From: Capra hircus
Lineage: Eukaryota; Chordata; Mammalia; Artiodactyla; Bovidae
DNA: 64,000 nt
Reading direction: 5' to 3'
Assembly: GCF_001704415.2 (NCBI RefSeq)
Contig: NW_017189851.1
Span: forward strand, 186,001 to 250,000
Shown: piece by piece, positions 11,607 through 23,200 of the stretch
Numbering within the stretch: position 1 is the first letter of the stretch
How the letters are laid out: the number at the start of each line of letters is the position of its first letter
Notes under the pieces: model-generated
The model's database searches: none
Seen by the model: only the letters and a program-made list of their open reading frames with translations
Told to the model about the DNA's origin: nothing
Translations under genes and position numbers: made by a program

Positions 11607-12290
11607 ATGGCGGCGGAGCCCCGGCGCCCATGGGTCCAGGCGCGCAGCGCTTACGGCGCCAGCGAGGCGCTACGGCGCGCGGTGGGCCGCCGGCGGGACC
11701 CTGGGCCGCAGCCCAATGGGCCGGGCCCCGAGGAAGCCCGCGGCCCGGGCCGCCTGGCTCGCTTGCGGGGCCAGCTCCGGGCTGAGGCGGCGGCGCGGGC
11801 CGAGGCGCCCCGACTGCTGCGGCTGGTGGAGCGCGCGGGGGCCGCGGCGGGGGCGGCGGAGACCGGGGAGCAGGCGGAGGAGCGCAGCCGCGGCTCCGTG
11901 TGCTCCGTGTGCGGCGAGCCGCGCGGCGGGGCCACCTACCCGGCGGGCGTCCTGGAGGTGAGCGAGCGGCGGCTGCAGGAGGGCCTGGCGGCCGTGCGCG
12001 CCGAGCTGGGCGCGGGGCTGGAGGCGCTGCGCGCGGAGCTGCGGGCCGAGCTGGACGCCCTGCGCGCGCTGCTGCCGCCTCCGCCCGCCGCCCGCCGCGA
12101 GCCCCGCGTCCCTCGAGGCCCGGCCCTGCTGCGGGCACTGGGCACCATGAACGCACTGGCCGCAGGCGCGAGGCCCACCGACGACGCCTCAGACGGCCCG
12201 GCCGACGGCGGCGCGAACCGGGCCCCGGCCGGGAAGAACCTCAAGAGGACCCCGGTGCCGCCCGGGGCCCCGCAGGGCGGCGGGGATTAA
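11607..12290 (+). CDS. FAM246: FAM246-like protein (single exon, 227 aa)
   Basis: I recognise this as the FAM246 family, which in human lies in 22q11.21 (from memory). The start MAAEPRRPWVQARSAYGASE and the end VPPGAPQGGGD match the family, and the length is about as expected. A short CSVCGEPRG segment (residues about 97-105) carries a CxxC. An Ala/Glu/Leu/Arg-rich helix follows (VLEVSERRLQEGLAAVRAEL, about residues 111-155), likely coiled coil, then a Pro/Arg-rich tail. The frame stays open upstream to 10824, but only the part from 11607 resembles the family, so I chose that ATG. Function is not established. The symbol is given at family level because the member (A, B or C) cannot be decided. 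Confidence 0.8.
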   Translation: MAAEPRRPWVQARSAYGASEALRRAVGRRRDPGPQPNGPGPEEARGPGRLARLRGQLRAEAAARAEAPRLLRLVERAGAAAGAAETGEQAEERSRGSVCSVCGEPRGGATYPAGVLEVSERRLQEGLAAVRAELGAGLEALRAELRAELDALRALLPPPPAARREPRVPRGPALLRALGTMNALAAGARPTDDASDGPADGGANRAPAGKNLKRTPVPPGAPQGGGD

Positions 12291-13069
12291 GTCTGGGGCG
12301 AGGGCCTGGGGCGGCGCCGCCAGTCGCCGGGCTTTGCTGCTCCGAAATGGACCGGGGCTCGTGGGGCGTGGCTCGGAGTGAGAAGCGTCCTCCGACGCCG
12401 CTCGCTAGCGCTCTGGCACCGAAAGGGGCTGGGGAGCGCGGCTGGTCCGGGCAGCGCTGGGGAAGGGCCGCGCTGGAGGTCTGTCTGCCTCTGGGAGACC
12501 GCGGAGCAAGAGCCCAGGGCCCCGCCCCGCCTGGGGGAGGGGTTGTCCGTGTGTTTCCTTGAAGGGTCTCAGGGATGAGACCGGCTGTCCGGTGCTGGGG
12601 TGGCGAGCCTGACCCACACACCAAGTCCAACAGGCACCGGGGACACATGAGCTGCAGGGACAGTGACCGGGACACCGGCTCCCCCAGGACAGTGTCGCTC
12701 CGGTGCACAGCGCATTCTCCTGCGGGCCGCGGACTGCAGCCTGACCCTAGCCAGCTTCACTCGCCCTGCGGTCCCCACCCGCTCCTGGACGCTAAGCCTC
12801 TGGTCAGTGCCTCCAGGACCATCAGCTTTGCCTTGACAGCAAGGCCACTCATGGACCCTCGCCGCGGGCAGCCACCCGACTGCAGAGTCTCTCCAGTGTC
12901 CACCCACAGCAGCCTCCACAGCACTTTACCCAGGGGCTGCCTGCCCAGCGAGGCCTCCGGCACAGAGCCAGGAACTGGCACTGTCTCATCTCCCAGCCTC
13001 AGTGAAGTGGCAGCCAGAGGCATCACCGAGCCGCACCGTGTCTGGGCTGGGCAGCCCACTCCTTTATAG

Positions 13070-13075
13070 AATAAA
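13070..13075 (+). terminator. polyadenylation signal AATAAA for the FAM246-like gene
   Basis: A canonical AATAAA follows the FAM246-like stop by about 780 bases. A TG-rich stretch (tcgtgtgcttgc) comes directly after it. It would end a 3' UTR of roughly 0.8 kb. Confidence 0.55.
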
Positions 13076-13095
13076 TCGTGTGCTTGCAGGCACTG

Positions 13096-15304
13096 ACTGG
13101 CAGGCAGCCTTTCTCCTTCCATCTCACCGAGGACTCAGACAAAGTGTGGGGTGGCAGGGTGGGCACGATCTCCCCTAGAGGGACTAGGGCAGTCTGGGCT
13201 TCTGGGTGAGGCTGGGGAGATCGGAGGTGCACCCAGGCTGTCCCTACCCCCAGCCACAGGAGCCCAAGGTTACTGCGTGTGTCCTGTACTGTGGGATGAG
13301 GGTCCTGCCTGCGTCCCAGGGCCCTGCCAGAGCCCGGCACCCACCGTCTGGGTCCTGACCCACCTCAGCTCCGTGACTGCCGGCTTGGGGTGACTCCGAG
13401 GTGCCCCGAGCATTCTGAGCTCTGGGTGCGGCCTCACTTCTGGGCCTTGGGGGACAGTGGCTGCCTGCTCCTGGGGGCGGGGTCCCTGACCTCTGCTGGG
13501 GACTCGACCACTGTGGTTCCTGTCCCATTTATGGAGACTTTGGTTCCTCTGGGGGCATCCCGTCCCGAATGTAGAGGCTCTTCATCCCTTCGTGGGGCTT
13601 CCTGACCCTTGGGGGGGCGGTCTTTGGTGCCTGGATGGCGTCTCATCTGTGTGGGGGTCCGGATCCCTGTGTAGGGGACTGTGTTCCTGTCGGTGGGGGG
13701 TCCTGACCCTGGGTGCTGACCCATATGCCCATCACTCTCCAGGGTCCACGGGCCTGGAGGTGCGGAGTCAGCCTTGGAAGTTGAAGAGCCCGAGAGGGGG
13801 TCCAGCTGTACCTGGTGACGGTCGATACTGATGGGGATTGGGCTGGGCTCCACGAGCTGGGGCCGTCTCCTGCCAATGGGTGGGGCCTGGAGGAACAGGT
13901 TTGGGTCTCTAGGGGGACTCAGGAGACGTGGGGGCACAGAGGAAGGTGACCCCCCCACACACACCCAGGCCCCACCGGACAGGTCACCACTGCCCTTCCC
14001 GCCAACCTGGCCTGGCCAGAGCGCACGCAGCACCCTCAGGGCGGCTCTTCAGGCAGCTGCTCCCCGGGAAGGGGGCGGGGAGGGTCTCCCGCCCCAGGGG
14101 CCTCCACCACTGCTCCCACTTGGGCTGGCCACCCCACGGGCTCCAAGTCCACCCGCTACAGGCAGCTTGGTGTTCTCAGCACACCTTAGGGCCCGGGAGC
14201 CGTAGCGCCAGGCACCCACGGACTGACGCGGGCCATCCCGGCCTGAGCACCGTCCCAGCGCCGTCTCAGGGTGGGAGCCACGTCTTGGGCCTCCTCTTCC
14301 CCGACTCCACCTTCCTTCTCAAACGACGCCCCTCGCCAGGGGCAGGGCGTCACGTGGAGAAGAGAGAGCATCCCGCGAGATGAGGATCGGAGACGAACAG
14401 GTGCAGAGTCAGAGCGCACACCGCGAGCAGCACCGCGAGGAAGGCGAGCGCCAGGGCTGGCCCACGCGGCGCGGCGGTGAGCAGCAGAGGACGCAGGCGG
14501 AGGGCAAGGGCGGAGCGTTCATCGGGAGGGTGGGCCAGGGGCGTGGCTGAGGCCTCGCGGCTCCGGGCCGGGAGGGGGCCGCAGGGGCGGATCCTCCAGC
14601 CGCGGAGACAGCTGGGCGGGGCCGGCTGCCCGCAACCACCGCCGGCCGGTCTCCCCCCGAAAGACTCGCTTTCATGGCCGCCCCCTCCCCCATAGTCCTG
14701 GGTGGCGGTGCTATTGTCACGCCCCTTACAGACCAGGAAATGGAGGCTGGGGGCCAGGAGTGACAGAAGGCCACCAGCACGGAGGGCGTTCGAAGGGGAG
14801 GGCACCTCGGGTCCCAGCGCCGTTGACTTTCGGGGGGCTGGCTGGAAAGGACGTCCCAAGACCACGGCCGCCGGACCGAAGGGCTCGGGCCCCGGCTTCC
14901 GCGGCAGCTCCGGAGGCCTCGGCACCCAGCGGATCCCGGGCCGTGGTCCGAGCCTCAGTCGCTCCGCAGGCTCGGCCGGCGCCTCGACCCCCGGCGCTGT
15001 CCGCGGTGCTAATGGGGACGCCCTCCGCTCGCCGGCGTTCAGGCCGCCTCCCCAACCCCTAGGGCCCCCCCACCCAGGGCCTCTCCCGAGCCCGCGCGCT
15101 GCCGGGAGGCTGGGTTAGGACGGCAGGAGGGCTGCCTGAGGCCGTCTGCTGGGCGCCCGCTGGTCCCCACACCAGCCACTGGCGAGTCACTAAAGAACAG
15201 TCAGGAAACAAGGGCCAGGGTTTCTGAGCCCCGCAGCTGCCCCAGCTTCCGGAGGCGGCTGGGGCCTCCCACCCCAGCTGGAGTCGCACCAAGGACTGCC
15301 CACA
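13096..15304. other. intergenic between FAM246-like and DGCR2 3' ends, no established gene
   Basis: The two neighbouring genes converge here. Sequence from about 14350 to 15060 is GC-rich with CpGs. One minus-strand stretch could be a terminal exon encoding a hydrophobic tail (see 14350-14456). Otherwise nothing was recognised. Confidence 0.4.
14350..14456 (-). other. candidate terminal exon encoding a hydrophobic C-terminal tail
   Basis: Read on the minus strand, a pyrimidine-rich tract and a CCAG acceptor precede 14456. The following sequence in one frame reads LALAFLAVLLAVCALTLHLF, then a short tail to a stop at 14350. That is a plausible single membrane segment near a C-terminus. I cannot identify the gene or its upstream exons. 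GC-rich DNA often gives Leu/Ala-rich frames by chance. Confidence 0.15.
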
Positions 15305-16991
15305 CTTCTTCCAGAACACAAGTTTATTTGGCATTTGGATGAAATGGTTCTCACAGCATCTTAAGAAAAGAATTAGTGGCAACCCAACCAAAAAAAAACC
15401 CGAACTAGGAACCCTCAGTGAGACGAAACGGGGATGGGCCTCGAGAGGGTGGGGTGTGGACAACTCACCAGGGACAGGCAGCTGGGAGCCCCCCGGTGCA
15501 CAGGACCCTCAAGCAGGGCCGGCCAGGACTTGTCTGACCGTGGCCCCCGCAGCTGCCCCAGGACACCCTCACCCGCCTGACTGGCCCGGCACCCTTCGGT
15601 CCCCACGAGTCCTGTGCGCACGGGTCTGAGGCCTGGACCAGGCCCCTTGGGGCGCCCACCTCAAAGCGAGAGTGCTCACCACCCTCACCCGCACCAGCTG
15701 GGCCTGTAGTGACCGCTGTGCCCAGCACACAGCGGCGGCAGGATGCACCTTCTGCTCCCTCTTGAGCAGGTCGGGCCCTCTGCAGGGGTGCAGGCCTGCA
15801 GGGCACACCGTCCCCTGCGCGGCGCAGCCTCCAGCACTGGCTCCTGTGGGCCAAGCCCTGCTCTGTGGGCAACATGGGCATCTCATGCCACCCGGGACAA
15901 AGAAAACGGTCTCCACGGGAGACTGTGCAGGCCCGGAACCACCCTCTCCTCACCCCCTCCCTGCTGCTGGCCTGCCGAGGCTGCGAGGGGCCCAGGGGAG
16001 TCCCCTCGGCTGGCCATCGCCTGCAAACACATGGACACAGAAAAGGAAAAACCCAGACGCTCAACATAGAAAAGACACGGGCGTGCTGAAAAATCACACA
16101 GAGCCCGCTCAATCTCCAAACCTCGGAAATGCTAAAGGCCTGCGCCAGGAGACAAGGCCCCTGCCCAGAGCAGGCCACAGGGGCCCTCAGTCAAGGCTCC
16201 CGGGGCAGGGCACCCAGCACCCTGCTGCTGGGCACGGCACGCAGCCACTGGGTTCTGAGGGTGGTGGCGCTGGGCAGACACCCGGCTTTCAGGTGGACAG
16301 CCCAGGATGTGAGCTTCAGCCCCTCCCCCAGGGGCACGACCCTTTATGGCACAAACAAGGTGGGGTGGGGCCGGGTCAGAAGGAGCAGGGGCACCCAGGT
16401 TCCAGCGGCACCAAGGCCCAGGGCGGGATACCCGGCAGGCTAGAGGCCTCAGCCTGGCTCCAGGGCTGCGGGGCGCCATGCAGGCACTGGGGGAGCCTCG
16501 GGGTGGGCACCGGGCTCCACTGAGCCCAGCGGGGGAGACGGCACAGAGCGGGCAGCCCCACCTCAGGGCCTCGGCAGAAGAGCCCCCAGCCAGGCCCACC
16601 GTGTGACGAAGCAGCTGGGGGCGGCCCCAGAGCAGCCTCCGAGGCACCCACCCGGGATGTCGACCGTCCTCAGATCAGGTGTGCGCAGGCTGGGGCAAGT
16701 CAAGCCCAGCAGAGCCGGGGTGACCCTCCCCACGGCAGCCCGCGCGCCTCCTCTATGAACTCTACCTGCCATCCGCCGTTTAAAAAGACACAGGAACCAG
16801 AAGCTGCACATGTCTGAGCCCTCACGGAGCCCCGGGGGCGTGGGGGGGTGTGTGGTGGTGGGGGTGCTCCCTGGGAACCACATGTGTGCCCGGCCCAGGT
16901 TCAGTCTGCCTCAGGTCCTCATGCTGCCCACGGGCACGTGTCTTTCTTAGGGTGGACAAGTGCCCGGCTCGTCAGGGCGGCAGGCTGTCCT
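15305..16991 (-). other. DGCR2: DGCR2 3' untranslated region (inferred)
   Basis: The stretch between the DGCR2 stop codon and the predicted cleavage site. It is GC-rich with no recognised repeat. The extent is inferred from the single canonical polyadenylation signal. Confidence 0.6.
15323..15328 (-). terminator. DGCR2: DGCR2 polyadenylation signal
   Basis: AATAAA on the minus strand (TTTATT on plus) lies about 1.66 kb beyond the DGCR2 stop codon. Cleavage would be near 15305. No other AATAAA was noticed between it and the stop. Confidence 0.7.
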
Positions 16992-17239
16992 CTACACCAC
17001 GGTGTTGAGGGAACCTCGGCTGTGCCGGCTGCACCCTGGCAGCGCCTCTGGGGTGGGGGCGCCCCCACCCGGGCCGGGCTCAGGTGGCGCCAGGAGGGCG
17101 CTGCTGCTGTCGGCTGAGTCTTCCAGGTCGGCCAGAGGGGCCCCCGGCGTGCGCTCCGGGCGCCGGGGCACCGTGCCCTCCCCGCTGCGGTCTCCAGCGG
17201 TGGGAGGGGCGGCTTCCGCCGGCTCAAAGGCGTCATCAT
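16992..17239 (-). CDS. DGCR2: DGCR2 exon 10 (C-terminus)
   Basis: Encodes DDAFEPAEAAPPTAGDR, then LADLEDSADSSSALL, then HSRGSLNTVV and a TAG stop at 16994-16992. The middle is more divergent from human than the ends. Acceptor CCCGCAG. Confidence 0.93.
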
Positions 17240-20200
17240 CTGCGGGAGGAGACAGGGGTCAGCAGGGCGGAGAGGCTCCAAAGGGCTCCTCCCCGCAGCT
17301 GCGCCGTTCGGCGGCTTCGCAGGCAAGCGGGGTCCGCTGTGAGGAAAGGCCGGTGGGTGTGCGCGGTGGGGAGACTTTGACAGCAGAACAAAGGGGGCCG
17401 TCAGGCACACGCACGAGGCCTCGGCTGGACCACGGGGACAGGTGAGGGCGACAGCCCAGGCGGGGGTCCCCAGAACAGCCTGCCTGAGGGGGGCGCGGCA
17501 GCCCCGACTCCCACGCGCGCGCTGGACGGGGCCCGGGGACCCAGGCTGCGGTCCCGCACATGCACTCCCGCTGTCCCGCCCAGAGGCGTCAGGGACCCGC
17601 TGCCCCGGGAGCACCCCTCGGTCTTCTCTGTTCCTGGCCCCTGCCGGCAGGCGGCGACAACCTCTCCCCAGGGCAGAAGTCCTGCCTGTGGGGGCCGCAC
17701 CCGAGGGAACGCTGCAGAGCGCGGGCCTTGCAAAGCCGCCTGCTCCGTCGAGTCTGTGCGTGTGAGCGCACGAACGGGGACTCGCTGGGGACTCCTGCGC
17801 GCGCCCCGGCCAGGGTCGCGCCAGGCTGTGGACGGCCATCCGGTGTCCCTCCGCTCCACCCCGACGGCTGGCTTTCACAGCGTCAGAGAGACCAGACTCA
17901 CTCATAAGTTCCCTTCCCACTGGACAGGAAGGCCCGCCGCGGGGCGTGGCCTCAGCTCGCCACACGTGCACCCCGCCCAGGACCCCCTCCCCGCAGGGCC
18001 CGGCTGAGGGGTCCTGGGAGGGAGGCAGGGGCAGGGTGAGCCCACCCACCCCTGCAGCAGGGCCACCTTAACGGCAAGAATGGGGCCCACGCCGCGGCTC
18101 CCACACCCCGAGGATCACCTGCGGGGTCGTAGAACACGCTGTCCGGGTTGATGGAGGCCTCGTAGGGTGGCGGCGGGTCATCGGGCTGGTCGATGTCGGG
18201 GTACTTGTATGCGGTGTAGGGCGGAGGGGGATCGTGGAAGTGGAAAGTCCCACCTTCCCCGTCGTCGGAAAGGTGCAGGGGCGTGAGGCCCGTGCCAAAG
18301 CCGTCGGGGCCGTAGTCGAAGCCGGGGATCCTGCGGCCGAGGTTGAAGTGGTGCACTGGGCGGGGAGAGCGGCGCGGGGCCGTCACTCGGGCGGGACGCC
18401 CACAGGCGCGGAGCCGCGCACCCCGGCGACCGCCTGCCGACCCAGAACCCTGACCCCGCGCCGACGGCCCCGGCCTGACGCCCACCCTGCAGCTCCGCCC
18501 CCAGGAGCGTCGCAGAGAGCCTCGCTGCCCACGTGAGGTGGGCCCTTCACGCCCGCGGCCGCTCACCCGGCGAGGCAGGATCGGGGAAGCTACTCGGCGG
18601 GACGGCGGACGCGCAACCACGTGCGCCTAGGGTGGGCCACGCCCCCAGGCGGCCCCCCGCCAGCCGCACCCGGGTCTTCACGGCAGGCGGCCGGCAGCTG
18701 CCCACACGGCCCGGAGGTCGGCCCCCCTCCCATCACACGGACGCCGAGGGGCGGGGGCGGGCAGCCCCGATTCCCTCCTCCAATGGGGGCCACGGCCGGC
18801 GGGCGCTGGGCGGGTGGGACACTCACGGTTCGCCCCGATCAGGGACTCGATGCGCTCACGGCGCCTCTGGCGCAGCCGGTGGACCATGAAGAGCAGCAGC
18901 GAGAGGACGAGGAAGGACGACACGCAGCTGACGACGAGGCGCATCCCGCTGGCCATGGAGTCCAGCAGGCTGCCGCCATCTGCGGGCGGGAGGGCAGCAC
19001 TCAGGGGCCCCGCGCCCCACTCCCCCTCAATGCCCATCTCACCGGGCTGAGCAGGACCGTGCTGGCCGCAGCGCCCAGCAAGCGAACGTCCCCCGGCGGG
19101 AGCTGAGGTCAGCCAGGCCGTGTCAGCGTCCAAGCCTAGGCCTGGCCACAGGGCTCTGCCCGCCCTGCACCAGTCCTCACACAGAGGCCGGGCTCACCCG
19201 GAGCCTGCAGCTGATCAGAGAGTCTGGGAGTGCCTCCTGGACCTGAGAGTCCCGGATCTCAGCCCCCACCACCCCTCGCCCCGCCAGTGGCTCTTCTGAC
19301 TCCTGACTTCCCGGCGCCCACTCTCCTGCTGGCCCCCTCTGGGGGAGGGGAGCCGGGGCCTCCACTGTGCACCGGGGGTCTGGCAGGAGGGAGGTGGCCA
19401 GCCAGAAAGGATGTCCTCCCCCAGGTCACGGCCTGACCCCAGCAAGTCTGGCAGGGCCTGCTCTGCAGGGGAGGCCCTGGGCCCCCAGCAGCTCCCCGGG
19501 GCTGGACTGGCCCTGCACCTGCGCCGGAGGCCTCGGGGCAGAGGCTCCGGTGGGCGCCGACCCACCCTGCCAGCCGGAAGTCCTAAAGTGTCCCCCTCTG
19601 GGAGGCGGCTGCTGCTGCTCTGCTACTGGCCAGGCCAGCACCTCTGCACTCCGGGGCACCGTGGCCGCGTCTGGTGACACCTCTGGTGGGCGTGCTGGGG
19701 ACGCGGCTCAGCACCCTGGCGGCACCGGCCCAGGGCCTGGCCACCTTGCCTGACGCACAGCAGGCCTGCTGGGCGTGGCGGGGGCGGAGGGCAGGGCCGG
19801 CAGTCCCAGGCTCTCACCCACGCAGGGGTCACGGGCATCATGTCACAGCACTGCGCGGCCCCCGGACCCAGCGTGGAGACAGAGGGCTTCAGGGCAGGGG
19901 TGGCCCGAGTGTGGAGGCTCTGGGCCCCCTCTCGACCCCCTGCCTCTGACGCACGGGCAGGCACCCAACTGCAGCCTGAGGATACACTTCATGGCCAGGC
20001 TCACACGGGCTCCTCCACAGCTGGGTGTCCTGTTGAGAGGCCGGCAAGCAGCGTGCCAAAGGGCACAGCCCCTCCAGATCCTGCCTGCCGGCCTGTGGTC
20101 AGCTCAGAGGTCCCAGCATGGGGTGCTCCCTCTGCAACGATGAATCCCTACTCGGCCCGAGGTGGACCCCAGGACACGGTCGAGGTCCCCGATGGCCGTC

Positions 20201-23200
20201 CCCAGCGCTGGGCAGCAGGAGGTACCTGCAGAGAGCAGCGTCCTCGGGGACAGAGGCCTCCCCCGCCCTGTGGGGGCTTGGGCCCTGCCCGGCGGGGCTG
20301 CCCGCTGTTGTCCGGGCACAGGCAGCGGCCGTCGGGCCCGGCCTCTGAGGCGGCTCTCGGACGGGCCCCTCCCCTGCGGGCCCAGAAGCTCGGGGGGGGC
20401 GGCAGCCTGCTCCTCCCCAGGGCGGCCTGTCTGCATGTTGCTCAGCTGAGAGTCTTTCCATACGCTGCACACAAGAGCTTCGGGGTCTCATCTGTTTCTC
20501 TATTGGTGCTTTATCTCTTCATTTCCTCAAGGGTCTTCCACGAGCAGAAGTTTCTGATTTGATGAAGTGTGATCTATTAACGTTTCTTTTGATCTAAAAA
20601 TGCTGTGTATCCCAAGGTCACAAAGCTTTTTCTTTTTTCTTTTAAAAGACTTAATTTTAAAAGTACGCTGGGGAGGCATCAACTGCGAGGCTGGGACTGA
20701 CGTACAGACAGCATGATACGTTATCATCAAACAGACGACGAGAACCTACTGGCAGCACAGAAACTCCACTCCGTACGCCCTAAGAAGCTACAGGGGAAAG
20801 AACCTTAAAAAAGGGCAGTGTGTATAACTGACTCACTCTGCTCTACGCCTGAGACTAAAAGCAATGTACGTCAACTAAACCTTGGTAAGATTTTTAAAAA
20901 TTAAAAATAAAGAGTGTGTGCTTTCTTCTGCAAGTCTTACGAAGGTCTAGACGGGTGTGTGAGCATCTTGGCGTTGATCCCACACGCAGCACGGGCGCAG
21001 AAGGCTCACTTGCTGCGTTTCTGGCTCAGGGATCTCCAGTTGTTCCAGCACCGTCTGTTCCAGGTCCAGCCTGCCTTCACTGAACTGCCTATCAGCTGGC
21101 TGCGTGCGTGGGGACTGTTTCTAGACTCTTCTCTTCCACTGGTCTGCGTGTCCGTCGCTGAAATCGCTGTTTAGATACTATGACTACGCGCTAAGTTTTA
21201 AATCAGGTGCCATGAACCCTCCAACTCTCTTCTTTCCTGAAACCGGTTTGGTTATTCTATCTCCTCTGCCTTCCCACATGAATTTTAGAATCGGCTTGTC
21301 AGCATCTACGAGCACTCCGCTGGAACTCTGGCTGAGACGGCACAGAAAGTGAAAGGGAAGCCGCTCAGTCGTGTCCGGCTCCTAGCGACCCCATGGGCTG
21401 CCTCCCACCAGGCTCCTCCGTCCATGGGATTTTCCAGGCAAGAGGACTGGAGTGGGGTGCCATTGCCTTCTCCAGAGACTGCACAGAATCCACAGGTAAT
21501 TCGTGGGAGAATCCCCTCCTACTGACCGAGTCTTCTGATCCACGAACATGGTATACTCACGCCTCTCTCTCACCAGCGTCTTACGATCGTAGCACACAGA
21601 GGGTGTGCTACTCTAAGACTTTCACCGCAGTGTGAGCACGAGGCGGCGGCAGGACAGGTCACCACATACCACCCCGCCTGGCGCCCACCCAGGGGGCACC
21701 ACCGAGTGGGGAGGTCTACTCAGGACTGTGGACAGCGCCTCACCTTTTGCTTAAGTTCCCCTCAGCACCACGTGCAGACACAGAAGTGCCCAGTGGGGGC
21801 TGGGGTGGCAGCTGGCCCGGGGGCAGGGGAGCTGGCCCTGGCCCTGCCCGGGGGGAAGGCCTCACCTGGGTCCAGGCACACAAACTTGCAGCACTCGGTG
21901 GGGTCCTTGCGGTACTGCTGGCAGCCCTGCGGCCGCTCGCACAGCGCGGCCACGCACATCTCGGGCTCCCCGCCATGGCAGGTGCAGCTCAGGCACGGGT
22001 CATCCCCTTTGGGGGTGAAGTAGAAGCCTTCGTCCACCACGTTGTCCTTGATGTCCACACACGTCTGACCTGTGACAGGCACAGCGGACCTGCGCGTCAG
22101 CCGCCTGGGAGAGCCCTGGACCACAGGCCGGGGCCGCGGGGAGCAGAGAGGCGAAGGGCTCCGGACACACGAGGCGTGGCGGGGCCTCTGGCCGCCCCCG
22201 TCTCCTCACCGCACAGCCGGGCAGAGCCTCCATCTACCCTGGGAAGGAGCGAGGGGTCACGGGGGACACTACCGCCCAGGTCCCAGGCACCTCCAGGGCA
22301 GAGGCCCCCGCCGAGTCGGGAGTGCCGAGGGGTCCCTGCGGCCCCAGGGGTCCCTGCGGCCCCGGGGGTCCGGGGCACTGAGAGGCCCCCGTGGGGTCGG
22401 GCCCTGGGGGGGGGCCCCGCTCACTCCTCTTGCACAAGAAGGACGACTTGTCCTGGCAGCTCTCGGCGCGCCAGCTGTGCAGGTCGTGGTGGCGCAGCGT
22501 GGGGAAGTGGAAGCACTGCAGCTGCGCGCAGAACACGCCGTCACCCTCCGCCGTGGCTGCCGCCAAGATGGCGTCCGGGGGCAGCAGCACCTCCGAGGAG
22601 CCTGCGGGGCGGACGGCCGGCCGGTGTCACGGGGACTGCCGCCCCTGTTCCTCTGCGCGCAGCTCTGCACGTGCCCGGGGCCCCGGGGGGCAGGGGCACG
22701 CTTCGGGGGTCGGCAGCGCCCGCGGGACGGGGGAGGACGCCCCTTCCTCCCCGGGGCACGCGGCCGGCACTCTGCGGGTGAGGGGCTGGCCCGGCAGCTG
22801 GGAGGGGTGGGGCCCCGCGGGCGCCACTGTCAGCTGCGGCGCCCAAACCCCGGGCACCTGCCAGGAGAGCTCGGGCAGCAAGCCCAGCGCGCCTCACCTT
22901 TGGACGCCACCTCCCAGTGTCCTTCTAAGGAGCGGTTGCGGCCGGTGACGACGTACTGGTAGCCGACCCACAGCCTGCAAGAAGGGAGCGCGCAGGAGGC
23001 GCTGTGAGTACTTACGCTGACCTTGACAATGGGAGCCTCAAAAGCACGAATGGTCTTTCCAAGGTTTCGTCCCTAATTTTAATGAAATGTATTAAAATTC
23101 TATACAAATTCACCGGCCGTTTTCATCTTGGGTGACTCCTGCTGAGACTGCTCTTATCAGTGGGTCTCATCAGACAGAGCCACATCTAAGCAAAACCACC

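Noticed and set aside
17401..18049. Open frames overlapping DGCR2 introns 8-9 on the minus strand
   Set aside because: They read across the exon 9-10 intron and add no domain. Phase-consistent splicing explains the exons.
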